Shown here piece by piece: positions 1 to 6,573 of a stretch of 10,397 nt of DNA. Within the stretch, counting starts at the first letter, position 1. Every line of letters starts with the position of its first letter. The stretch lies in the NCBI GenBank assembly GCA_014872655.1, contig WHHJ01000061.1:1-10397 (forward strand), read 5' to 3'. The notes beneath the pieces are model-generated. The model saw only the letters and a program-made list of their open reading frames with translations. It was not told the origin of the DNA and made no database searches. Source of the DNA: Clostridia bacterium (GTDB taxonomy: Bacteria > Bacillota > Clostridia > Oscillospirales > UBA644). The position numbers were made by a program, and so were the translations under genes.

Positions 1-78
1 CAATGCTTATCTTTTGGTCTTTGGTTCGGAATAGTGTAGTGCTGGCGGTCTATCTATTGTTTTCGGTTGCTTGCTTCT

Positions 79-297
79 TTACCGTACATGAGCATTGATG
101 CCCGGAATCTCATATTCCACACCGTCTGTACCGGTTGCGTATGCATAGGCATCAATCATCAGCGACCCAGCCTTGATACTGTTGTTTTTGTTGGTTACAC
201 TGTCTGTAAACCAGGCAAACGTGGTTCCGACTAACAAGGCCGCACACAGCACCAACGACACCGCGCAAAGCAGCAACGATTTTTTTGCGTTTTTCAT
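79..297 (-). CDS. Truncated SipW-signal (TasA/CalY-like) secreted protein
   Basis: The product would be 72 residues. Residues 1-6 are a basic n-region (MKNAKK), 7-28 a long hydrophobic core, and TTFAWFTDSVT at 25-35 is the hallmark of signal peptides processed by SipW-type signal peptidases, as in TasA/CalY matrix proteins and their many clostridial paralogues. The reading frame could open further upstream, but AGGAGG at 308-313 sits 10 nt before this ATG and a promoter lies at 368-396, so 297 is the best start. Family members normally run to roughly 180-250 residues with a beta-sandwich domain. Here the frame stops after only about 40 residues of mature protein (ending IPGINAHVR), so the gene looks truncated. 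No frame in 1-78 carries an obvious continuation, although the break might lie beyond the window edge. A role as a cell-surface or fibre component is family knowledge; whether this fragment works is doubtful. Confidence 0.72.
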   Translation of the reverse strand: MKNAKKSLLLCAVSLVLCAALLVGTTFAWFTDSVTNKNNSIKAGSLMIDAYAYATGTDGVEYEIPGINAHVR

Positions 298-367
298 TGT
301 CCTGTTTCCTCCTGTTTTTTTGTTTGTCATCCTGTCCTGGTTGTCCAATATTTCTACATTTATATAT

Positions 368-396
368 AATATACCATATTTGCAATTCGTTTTCAA
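368..396 (-). promoter_or_regulatory. Promoter of the SipW-signal gene
   Basis: On the minus strand TTGAAA (391-396) and TATATT (368-373) are separated by exactly 17 nt, and TGG precedes the -10, giving an extended -10. Transcription would start near 361, leaving a leader of about 60 nt before the ATG at 297. The match to sigma-A is good and the surroundings are AT-rich. Confidence 0.6.
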
Positions 397-397
397 T

Positions 398-605
398 AGG
401 AGAAATAAAGTTTGCGCTCAAAAAATTCACGTTTTTTTCAATCTTTTAATTTTTAAATAGACAACTTTTTGCCCCTTCTTCAACCCCAAAAAACAAACTG
501 GTCAGCTCCGAATACAAAAATTTATGCAAGAATCATTTTTCCCAAGAACAAAGAAATCCACCTTTTTGCAAGTCGGTTTTTCACACACCAAAGAACAAGA
601 CCAAC
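398..605. other. AT-rich intergenic stretch
   Basis: This stretch lies between the terminator of the phage module and the promoter of the SipW-signal gene. It is A-rich on the plus strand. The open frames crossing it have no ribosome binding site and no recognisable protein character. I see no RNA gene or repeat here. Confidence 0.4.
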
Positions 606-647
606 AAAAAAAACAGATATCCGAACAAGAAAAGTTCAGATATCTGT
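606..647 (-). terminator. Rho-independent terminator closing the phage module
   Basis: Arms at 613-626 and 634-647 form a 14-bp stem with one non-Watson-Crick position and a 7-nt loop. On the minus strand the stem is followed directly by eight T residues (A606-A613 on plus). The plus strand has no T tract after the stem, so the signal is for minus-strand transcripts arriving from the holin side. Confidence 0.82.
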
Positions 648-888
648 AAAATACCGGTTTATTTTTCATTCCCCGCAAAAAGCGTTTCCGATAGCCATTG
701 CAAAAATTCAGAACGGCTCGAAAAACACAACCGCCTGAAACCGAAGGAGCTGTGTTTATATCGTCTGTCACACCGTCCGTATCAGGCAAATGTTCGTCGG
801 ATTCTGCTGCCGCATTGTCTGCAAGCGATAAACGGAAGAGAGGCAATCGCCGACTTTCTCATACTTAAAGAAGATACGACCGTCTCTA
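648..888 (-). other. Decayed coding-like stretch downstream of the holins
   Basis: This lies between the frameshifted small gene and the terminator, inside the presumed minus-strand transcript. From a TTG at 846 an open frame reads an acidic Ala/Asp/Glu-rich stretch (ADNAAAESDEHLPDTDGVTDD) and then turns into an unconvincing Cys/Phe-rich tail that runs through the terminator. The acidic part resembles the composition of the SPP1-type holin's C-terminal tail. There is no good ribosome binding site. It is best viewed as residue of an eroded gene; it could also be chance. Confidence 0.3.
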
Positions 889-1021
889 TTACTCCACTAT
901 TTGTTTGAGTATCGCAATCCACGCTTGCACACTGTCTGCGCCGATCCCAGCAATTTTCAAGGTCCTGCTGTCTGCATCAGAACTCGTGATTTTGGCTCCC
1001 TTGACATTTTTTGAGCTCCAC
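889..1021 (-). pseudogene. Frameshifted 43-codon phage-type small gene
   Basis: A ribosome binding site (AGAGGAG) precedes a GTG at 1019-1021, which reads VELKK and soon runs into a stop. If one A is removed from the run of six (1007-1012), the frame becomes VELKNVKGAKITSSDADSR, continues to a stop at 889-891 and ends AWIAILKQIVE: a plausible 43-residue protein with an amphipathic C-terminal helix. The corrected frame has no start codon of its own ahead of the run, and an in-frame stop lies upstream of it. I do not recognise the family. It sits directly after the holin, in the same direction. The shift could be a true mutation, a sequencing error, or slippage at the homopolymer. Confidence 0.5.
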
Positions 1022-1094
1022 GGGGCTCTCCTCTACTGTCTACACCGGATCCTGCGACTTATTGTTCCGCGCAGTCTGTCACACAAATCGAAAC

Positions 1095-1607
1095 TTATGC
1101 CTCCGAGCTATCTGCATCGGGGCGCGTGACTTCCGCATCCGCTCCGCTTGTATCAGAAATCCCGGGCTGTTCTTCTTCGTCTATTGCAACGGATTCCGCT
1201 GGTCCCTCTTCTTGGCTGGGATCAACCGTTCCCGTACTTTCGGCTGCAGGCATGTCGATGGTTTGAGTGCCCGCGACATCAGGTTTTACAGGTTCTTGAA
1301 TGGGTTGTTTAGCCTGCACGCCATTCAAAATCGGTTGCAAACTGCCGGTGTCCAGTTGTCCGGCCTTCATTTGCTTCATCACGGCATCCGCAGTTTGCGC
1401 CACGGTTGTAAAACTGTTATTTTTCCACCAAGCTACCGCACCCGTAACAACTGTAGCCAAAATCGATACCAATTGATAAATATCATTTTCGGCAAACGGA
1501 AGCGCCTGTTTGCCGAATATCGCCAGAAACTGGTTGACTAACGCGATCAGCAAACAAATCGTCCGTGCCCATGTGTCGGGCGTGATCTTTTTGATCTTCT
1601 CCCACAT
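1095..1607 (-). CDS. Phage holin, SPP1 family, with acidic C-terminal tail
   Basis: The 170-residue product begins MWEKIKKITPDTWAR and has two predicted membrane helices, about 14-32 and 45-61, joined by a short turn containing the typical LPFAENDI, then AWWKNNSFT and TAD motifs. This arrangement is characteristic of the small SPP1-type phage holins, which oligomerise in the cytoplasmic membrane and let endolysin reach the wall. Those proteins are usually about 80-95 residues. Here residues about 85-170 form an extra, probably disordered tail rich in Asp, Glu, Ser, Pro, Ala and Thr, whereas holin tails are usually basic. AAAGGAG lies 8-9 nt before the ATG. The start lies within the end of the preceding gene's reading frame, suggesting translational coupling. 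Identity as a holin is fairly sure; the tail's function is unknown. Confidence 0.85.
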   Translation of the reverse strand: MWEKIKKITPDTWARTICLLIALVNQFLAIFGKQALPFAENDIYQLVSILATVVTGAVAWWKNNSFTTVAQTADAVMKQMKAGQLDTGSLQPILNGVQAKQPIQEPVKPDVAGTQTIDMPAAESTGTVDPSQEEGPAESVAIDEEEQPGISDTSGADAEVTRPDADSSEA

Positions 1608-2064
1608 ATTCCTCTCTCCTTTGTGTCTTGATAATCTCCTCGGCAGATACCACTTTCAGTGTATGCAGATCGTTCATTTCGTGTTCAATAAAACTGTTTC
1701 CGCCTAAGATCTTATAAGAATGATATAACTCCTCTAACGTTGCCAGACTATAGGTTCCGATTGTTTTTTTGCGCATGTATGAAACATGCGCCTGATTGAT
1801 ACGGTCGCGAATCAAGTTTAACAGCGCCTGCTTGAGTTGTTCGTCGTTGCGGCTACTGGCCTCGATATATTCATCCAATCGCTGCGCCAACACTTTTAGT
1901 TCCACGCAGACTTGTCCGGAACTGTCCGAAACAATCTTTTTTACTGTATTTTCGACACCTTTCCGAACCGTCCGGGAAACCGCCTTAGCCACAACTCCGA
2001 ATGCTGCTGCCACGGTAACCACGGCCCCGCAAACATATAAAACCACATCCAGATTGACATTCAT
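1483..2064 (-). CDS. Phage holin-like one-TM protein, overlapping the holin gene
   Basis: The product is 193 residues. Residues 4-28 form a membrane helix, 30-85 a charged, probably coiled-coil segment, and 78-140 (ALLNLIRDRINQAHVSYM, then an EELYHSYKILGGN motif) match the pattern of small membrane proteins that accompany holins in clostridial prophages. The ATG overlaps the stop of the upstream 74-aa gene as ATGA (2061-2064), which fixes the start and implies coupled translation. Family members normally end shortly after this conserved block. Here residues 153-193 are encoded by the first 125 nt of the holin gene in another frame and have no family character, so a nearby stop may have been lost. 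The role is probably accessory holin, or holin of a two-component pair; this is inference from place and topology. Confidence 0.72.
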   Translation of the reverse strand: MNVNLDVVLYVCGAVVTVAAAFGVVAKAVSRTVRKGVENTVKKIVSDSSGQVCVELKVLAQRLDEYIEASSRNDEQLKQALLNLIRDRINQAHVSYMRKKTIGTYSLATLEELYHSYKILGGNSFIEHEMNDLHTLKVVSAEEIIKTQRREEYVGEDQKDHARHMGTDDLFADRVSQPVSGDIRQTGASVCRK

Positions 2065-2285
2065 TGTTTTGTATCCCAAACAGCCAAAACGGCGCTTCGG
2101 TACGGTTCTTCAACCTGCTCGATCAATTGCTGCCGGCCCTGCTCGGTATTCAGATAGGCACAACGGGAATTTTCTCCGATTTGTGTCCAAACGCCGTTGA
2201 TCTGAGCCATCTCCTGTCTTAAAATGCTGACACTGTCTGCTGTGAGCATGTCCACGGTCATTTTAGTTTGTGTTTGAAGTTCCAT
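2061..2285 (-). CDS. Small phage protein of tail-fibre/holin junction
   Basis: This 74-residue, mostly hydrophilic protein starts MELQTQTKMTVDML. A frame opens upstream to 2333 but would run into the fibre gene; AAGGGAGAG lies about 7 nt before the ATG at 2285, so this start is preferred. It has no signal peptide or membrane segment. The pattern (LTADSVSILRQEMAQING, CAYLNTEQGR, PYRSAVLAVW) suggests a compact alpha/beta fold, and proteins of this look occur between fibre and holin genes in clostridial prophages. Its function is not known to me. It is 14 nt after the fibre stop and overlaps the next start by 4 nt, so it is clearly part of the same operon. Confidence 0.75.
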   Translation of the reverse strand: MELQTQTKMTVDMLTADSVSILRQEMAQINGVWTQIGENSRCAYLNTEQGRQQLIEQVEEPYRSAVLAVWDTKQ

Positions 2286-2299
2286 TTTGTTCTCTCCCT

Positions 2300-3769
2300 T
2301 TATGAAATCGTATATTGTACCAAAAACGTACACTCATCGCCGCTGGCGGTCCCGGAAACGTCAAACACGCCAATCGATGTCCCGGAAACACCCACATACC
2401 GCGGAGCAGATGTCTGACCGAGCGTCATGGACTGATACCCGACGCCCATGGCCGGATAATACGCACAGGCAAAAGGAAGCCCCGTTGCTGAGGCGGACGC
2501 CGTGCCTGCAGGAACCTTTCCCCAGATAAGAACAATGTTTCCAACTCTCTGATAATAACATAAATTAGACGCCACTGCACCGTCACGCTGTAAGTTAAAG
2601 GTGCCGCTTTCCACTGCAAGATCCTTTGCGGAAAGCAATTTATACCAACTGCCCCACGCAACAGTCCCCAATACCGCAGACTGTGCCCGGACATATACGT
2701 CGGTTCCCAGAGAATTTCCTGTTCCAACCAAATACATCTGTGCGGATTTATCCGAAGTTTTGGATTGCATGGACAGCATTACCCCGTTTTGAGGATTGGA
2801 AACGGGCACGTTAGATGCCTGCGCCGAAAAGCTGATGACGCCGGTCGGTGCGGTATCGGCAGAATCGGAATCGGCAGTAATCACGGCATCGGTAATCCCG
2901 TATCCGCTTACAGTTGTAGGTTTTCCGGTAATATCTGCCCAGGCAGAAGTTCCGGGATCGCCTTTTTCACCTTGTTCGCCTTTATCGCCCTTGTCTCCCT
3001 TTTCGCCAGGATCTCCCTTTTTTCCGTTAAAAACCTGGGCGAAATACGTTCCGTTGCGATCGGTGATCGTGATTTGGGCACCGTTTTCCAGCTGCGTAAC
3101 AGACGCTTCGGGATAAACAATACTTGCTTCAATGCGCGCGGCCTCTTCTGCGGACTGCTGCGCTTGCAGGCTAAAAGTATGTACATTTTTTAAATCCGTG
3201 TAAAACGCAGATTCTGTTCCTGCATATCCTGACTCAACTGCACCCCGGTAAGCATCCCGGACAGGGACGTAAGACTGCGCGTCTGCATCATAATAATAAA
3301 AAGTACCCGCATCGTCCCGAGCTAAAAATGAAATATATTTACCATCCGCTTGGCTCCCGTCTGCCGTAATCGGCGTATTTCGACTGCGGACAAAAACATC
3401 TTCCGGCAATCCTTCCGGAGGCTCCTGCGGGGTCAACCCTTCTGTAAAACAGGCTTGAACCACCTCCAGCAAAACGGCATTTTCTACCCGCAAAGTCTGC
3501 GCCGACGTTGTTCCCCATACGGTCAGCGTGATTTTCCCGGGCTGACTGTAAAAAGACGCCGGCAGCAACAGCGGCTCGGATAAAAGCTGATATTCGGCAG
3601 TCTGTTGCCCATCCGATATTTGCACATATCTGCTGGCCCCGTCCCAGACGTCCGAAAATTCAAAATCCAGCAAATACAAATTGGTACTGCCCGCCACGAT
3701 CGGCGTTCGACTGCTCCGCAGACGCATTCGCTGCGCGTTGACTTCAATTTTTAATATGATATTGGACAT
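2300..3769 (-). CDS. Phage tail fibre / receptor-binding protein with collagen-like repeat
   Basis: The 489-residue product starts MSNIILKIEVNAQRMRL; an upstream in-frame ATG at 3787 is rejected because its codons contain the ribosome binding site AGGGTG for the ATG at 3769. Residues 1-105 are a beta-rich N-terminal domain with a FSDVWDGASRYVQISDG motif, typical of baseplate-attached fibres of clostridial phages. Residues 190-245 are an Ala/Gln/Glu-rich helical stretch followed by a small beta segment. Residues 249-273 are eight uninterrupted Gly-X-Y triplets (2951-3025), a collagen-like trimer rod, followed at 280-295 by ITGKPTTVSGYGITDA, a motif recurrent in tail fibres. The remaining 190 residues are Ser/Thr/Gly-rich beta sequence, presumably the host-binding tip. 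It is the first gene of the minus-strand module. Tail fibre identity is sure; the receptor cannot be told. Confidence 0.88.
   Translation of the reverse strand: MSNIILKIEVNAQRMRLRSSRTPIVAGSTNLYLLDFEFSDVWDGASRYVQISDGQQTAEYQLLSEPLLLPASFYSQPGKITLTVWGTTSAQTLRVENAVLLEVVQACFTEGLTPQEPPEGLPEDVFVRSRNTPITADGSQADGKYISFLARDDAGTFYYYDADAQSYVPVRDAYRGAVESGYAGTESAFYTDLKNVHTFSLQAQQSAEEAARIEASIVYPEASVTQLENGAQITITDRNGTYFAQVFNGKKGDPGEKGDKGDKGEQGEKGDPGTSAWADITGKPTTVSGYGITDAVITADSDSADTAPTGVISFSAQASNVPVSNPQNGVMLSMQSKTSDKSAQMYLVGTGNSLGTDVYVRAQSAVLGTVAWGSWYKLLSAKDLAVESGTFNLQRDGAVASNLCYYQRVGNIVLIWGKVPAGTASASATGLPFACAYYPAMGVGYQSMTLGQTSAPRYVGVSGTSIGVFDVSGTASGDECTFLVQYTIS
2951..3025 (-). repeat. Collagen-like Gly-X-Y coding repeat
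   Basis: Eight consecutive Gly-X-Y triplets (GKKGDPGEKGDKGDKGEQG then EKGDPG) rich in Lys, Asp and Glu, within the fibre gene. Such segments trimerise in phage fibres and can vary in copy number by slippage. Confidence 0.85.
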
Positions 3770-3855
3770 TTTTTTCACCCTGTTCATCTTATCATATTCC
3801 TTCGGGGCTTTCTCCCTGATTAAACACCGAAAGAAAATTTCTTAAAGAAAAAACG

Positions 3856-3890
3856 AGAAGTTGACCTGGCTCCAACTTCTTTTATTTTAC
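3856..3890. terminator. Bidirectional terminator-like hairpin upstream of the fibre gene
   Basis: Arms 3856-3863 and 3873-3880 pair perfectly over 8 bp with a 9-nt loop. T-rich tracts follow on both strands (TTTATTTTA on plus; CGTTTTTTC on minus). No gene on either strand is placed to need it, so it may be left over from a deleted gene, insulate the AlkD promoter, or act in the leader of the fibre transcript. Confidence 0.5.
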
Positions 3891-3934
3891 ATCAAGCCCA
3901 AAACAAGCCGCGGAGACAAGCCAATTGTTTTGCA

Positions 3935-3963
3935 TTGACTTTTTAGACACTTTGCGCTATACT
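3935..3963 (+). promoter_or_regulatory. Sigma-A promoter of the AlkD-type gene
   Basis: TTGACT (3935-3940) and TATACT (3958-3963) are spaced by exactly 17 nt, each one mismatch from consensus. The start of transcription near 3970 leaves a leader of about 30 nt with AGGAGG before the ATG at 4000. Confidence 0.85.
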
Positions 3964-3999
3964 AAAAAAAACGCTTTACACTGTATTTTAGGAGGAATT

Positions 4000-4692
4000 A
4001 TGAACGCGCCGCAACAACTGACACAACAGCTTTTTGCCATGCAGGATCTTGGATACCGTCAATTTCAGATCAAATTGATGCCTACGGTAGACCCAGACAC
4101 GGTCATTGGCATCCGGACGCCGGACCTACGACGGTTTGCCAAAGAGTACGCTAAACAGCCTCAGGCAGAAACGTTTTTAGCCCAACTGCCGCACCGATAT
4201 TATGAAGAAAACAACTTGCATGCCATGATCATTGAAACGGGACGTGACTATGAAAAAGTCATGGACGCCACTGACGCTTTTTTACCCTATATCAATAACT
4301 GGGCGACGTGCGATCTGTTTTGCCCGAAAATTTTTGGCAAACATCTGCCGCAGTTATCTCAAAAAATTCCGCAATGGCTGGCCTCGGACAAAACGTATAC
4401 CGTTCGATTTGGGATCGGCATGCTGATGCGATTCTTTTTAGAAGAACATTTTACGCTTGAATCGGCACAACAAGTGGCGGATATACAATCCGATGAATAC
4501 TACATCAACATGATGGCCGCCTGGTATTTTGCCACCGCACTGGCCAAACAATATTCCGGCATTTTACCGTTTTTTCAAAACCGGCAGCTCCAGCCTGTCG
4601 TACAGAATATGGCCATTCAAAAAGCGATAGAAAGTCGCAGAATCTCTGACGAACAAAAACAACTTTTACGAACCATGAAAATCCGCTCATAA
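4000..4692 (+). CDS. DNA alkylation repair protein, AlkD family
   Basis: The 230-residue product has the usual length of AlkD-type HEAT-like repeat DNA glycosylases, which excise positively charged N3- or N7-alkylpurines to start base excision repair in the cytoplasm. The motif INNWATCDLFCPKIF at 98-112 gives Trp101 and Asp105 in the W-x3-D arrangement of Bacillus cereus AlkD; YTVRFGIGML at 133-142 gives the DNA-contacting Arg136, and AAWYFATA at 173-180 gives Trp175. All four key residues are thus apparently present. An open frame extends to 3925, but the promoter at 3935-3963 and the ribosome binding site GGAGG 5 nt before 4000 fix the start. It is a single-gene unit reading away from the fibre gene. 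Some members of the family lack glycosylase activity, so the substrate is inferred. Confidence 0.9.
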   Translation: MNAPQQLTQQLFAMQDLGYRQFQIKLMPTVDPDTVIGIRTPDLRRFAKEYAKQPQAETFLAQLPHRYYEENNLHAMIIETGRDYEKVMDATDAFLPYINNWATCDLFCPKIFGKHLPQLSQKIPQWLASDKTYTVRFGIGMLMRFFLEEHFTLESAQQVADIQSDEYYINMMAAWYFATALAKQYSGILPFFQNRQLQPVVQNMAIQKAIESRRISDEQKQLLRTMKIRS

Positions 4693-5394
4693 AATCATAC
4701 AAACACCGTCGTTACAGATGATTTTGATGTTTATATAATAAAAAATATGAAAATCAAAGGACTGCTTGAAATTTTTATTGAGATTGATTTTGATTGCTGT
4801 ATTCTACGAGATCTGAAAAGTCCTTATAAAAACCATTAGAAAAACCATCTTTTATCAAACATATGCCCTTTTTTTCCGGCCCTGCGGGAGTAAAATAACA
4901 GTAGAACCCGTATGCGATTCTTTTGAATACGCAAGGATCACATGATTTTGAAACAAATGTCTTGGATAAAGCCCGGATATCTGTGTAGATATCCGGGCTT
5001 TGCATTGTTTTGTTTGTCCAGAATAAAACACGCCCCAATCGATCTAGGTAAATCAAAACAACAATCGCGGCAACCGATCCCTCTAAATAAGAGGTTTTTG
5101 TATGATAGAAAAAATGAGATTGTCTAAACCGTACCGGGAAGGGGTCTTTGCAAAGATCGTTTTTGTGAGGCAGAAATGCTGTGACTTTTCAAACAGATTT
5201 ACCTTACAGCCGTTATTTTTTACCCTGTTTATATCGCATATAAAATAGGATTTTCTAAACCGAAAAATTGAAATACGTCCCCATACCAAATTTGCCAATC
5301 ATTCAGGAAAAAATAAGCATAAAAACAGGATCCTGAACCTTGGTACGATTGACCCGAGACATGTTCAAAATCCGAGCACTTCACACAGCCTACC
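4693..5394. other. About 700 nt without a convincing gene
   Basis: Just after the AlkD-type stop, an 8-bp stem (4691-4698 with 4718-4725) with a 19-nt loop and a weak T-rich tail may end that transcript. A minus-strand open frame ending at 4775 reads protein-like from about 4945 (KSCDPCVFKRIAYGF, later GICLIKDGFSNGFYKDFSD), but it has only a TTG start without ribosome binding site and crosses the hairpin at 4968-5001; it may be the tail of a lost gene. A 48-codon plus-strand frame at 5102-5248 has AAGAGG ahead of its ATG but no recognisable character. The stretch looks like eroded DNA between two units. Confidence 0.45.
4968..5001. terminator. Perfect 15-bp inverted repeat, possible terminator
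   Basis: Arms 4968-4982 and 4987-5001 are exact complements around a GTGT loop, giving a very stable hairpin whose plus-strand arm ends in CTTT followed by GCATTGTTTTGTTT. The T tract is weak on both sides, so it may be a terminator of a lost gene, a protein-binding inverted repeat, or an RNA structure. Confidence 0.5.
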
Positions 5395-6573
5395 TCAGTC
5401 TTCCGAAGCCTCCCGCGCGATTGCAATAACATCGGCAAGCGTGACCTTTCCGTCTGCATTGATATCAAATATTTTGATTTGATCTTCGGTCATACCAAAT
5501 TTTCCAGCTGTATACTGAGCAACGAATTGAACATCGGCTAACCCGTATCCTCCGACAGTGTATTCCGACACCCAACCCATGTATACGCCGTTGCGCGTAT
5601 CCTGAATAAAATACGGATGTTCGCCTTCTTTATAGTCTATAATCTTTGCTACCGTCCACGGGCCGCTGACAGGCTGCCCGGACTCTATACCATTGAGGGT
5701 AGAAAAGACGTTCCCGTTCCAATATTTTACCAAGCTGCCGATCTGATGGATCTGTGTCCAAGGTTCCAATGAAGATTCGTCTACCCAGCCGATACCGTGT
5801 TCCTGTATCGTATTCTCGCCGCCATTCCAGCCGGTGGTACAGATAAAATACCGATTACCATTATACAGAAAGATCTTTACACAGGACATATCTGCGGCCG
5901 TTGAAGAAACCTTTCCCGCATCATCATAAATATTGGCACCCGGTTTGAGTCGGTAGTTTTTTCCGATTTCCCACTTTGACTGCGGTTTCTGTTGGGGCAG
6001 TGTTGTAAAAGAAATCCCTGCTGTATTGCGCACCGCCGTAAAAGCCGGATCAAGATATAAAAGCTGTTCCGGTTTATACTGTCCGCCCGTCGCCTGCAAA
6101 ACCCAGGCAGACTTGGAGTTTTTGACCCATCCGCTTCCGGACATTTTTCCCTTTCCGCAGGTCACATGCAAATGGTTTCCGGTCGCTTGACCGGTCCGCC
6201 CCTCGCGCCCGACATATTCGTATGGCTCATAAATACGTCCGGTTCGTATACCGGAAGAACCGAAATCGTCATCTTCCATGTGGACAAATTTAATGGTCAA
6301 ATAATCGGTTGTGCCGTCCGGGAAATCAACCGGATCCGTGCTTTCAAACCAGGCACCGTTGGCCACTCCACGCACGCCGGTCACCTGTCCGTAAATTTTA
6401 ACGCATTTCATTCGACACGGCGCGTAAAACGCTTCCCGTCCAGATGTCTGATCCGCCATATCAATCGGAAAATCCGCCGGGGAGCCCGTACTGTTTAAAT
6501 AATGATTAAAACTGCCCGTATATGACTGTGTAATATTCAGCACTTTCTGTGGATATACGGCATAATTACTCAT
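5395..6573 (-). CDS. Phage endolysin, M23-like peptidase with SH3-like modules and dockerin-like C-terminus
   Basis: The 392-residue product starts MSNYAVYPQKVLNITQSYTG, a common opening of M23-type lysins in clostridial phages. AAGGGGAA lies 7 nt ahead; the longer frame to 6606 lacks such a site. Residues 1-180 are the peptidase: His24, Asp38 (in FPIDMAD), His98 (KFVHMED) and the HLH of TGNHLHV (His134, His136) correspond to the zinc and catalytic positions of M23 metallopeptidases, which cut peptidoglycan cross-bridges. Residues about 200-270 and 275-340 are SH3-like wall-binding modules (the second ends VYMGWVSEYTVGGYG). Residues 345-390 resemble a dockerin: a helix without a calcium loop, then DINADGKVTLADVIAIAR at 370-387, a full calcium-binding loop and helix. 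No signal peptide is seen, so release would need a holin. A divergent lipoprotein gene lies 251 nt upstream. Lysin identity is strong; the dockerin partner is unknown. Confidence 0.87.
   Translation of the reverse strand: MSNYAVYPQKVLNITQSYTGSFNHYLNSTGSPADFPIDMADQTSGREAFYAPCRMKCVKIYGQVTGVRGVANGAWFESTDPVDFPDGTTDYLTIKFVHMEDDDFGSSGIRTGRIYEPYEYVGREGRTGQATGNHLHVTCGKGKMSGSGWVKNSKSAWVLQATGGQYKPEQLLYLDPAFTAVRNTAGISFTTLPQQKPQSKWEIGKNYRLKPGANIYDDAGKVSSTAADMSCVKIFLYNGNRYFICTTGWNGGENTIQEHGIGWVDESSLEPWTQIHQIGSLVKYWNGNVFSTLNGIESGQPVSGPWTVAKIIDYKEGEHPYFIQDTRNGVYMGWVSEYTVGGYGLADVQFVAQYTAGKFGMTEDQIKIFDINADGKVTLADVIAIAREASED

Noticed and set aside
1011..1541. Long plus-strand open frame of 176 codons
   Set aside because: It is the antisense shadow of the SPP1-type holin, which has a ribosome binding site and family motifs; the plus frame has neither.
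3787..3787. Upstream ATG for the tail fibre gene
   Set aside because: It would add six codons that coincide with the ribosome binding site for the ATG at 3769.
5102..5248. 48-codon plus-strand frame with AAGAGG ahead of its ATG
   Set aside because: The ribosome binding site is tempting, but there is no promoter, no recognisable protein character, and the region looks eroded. Not called as a gene.
5300..5340. Terminator after the lysin (CAGGATCCTG followed by TTTTT on minus)
   Set aside because: The palindrome leaves only a 3-bp stem with a 4-nt loop; too weak to call.
4000..6573. Diversity-generating retroelement acting on the tail fibre
   Set aside because: No reverse transcriptase and no template-repeat copy of the fibre's 3' end is visible in the window.
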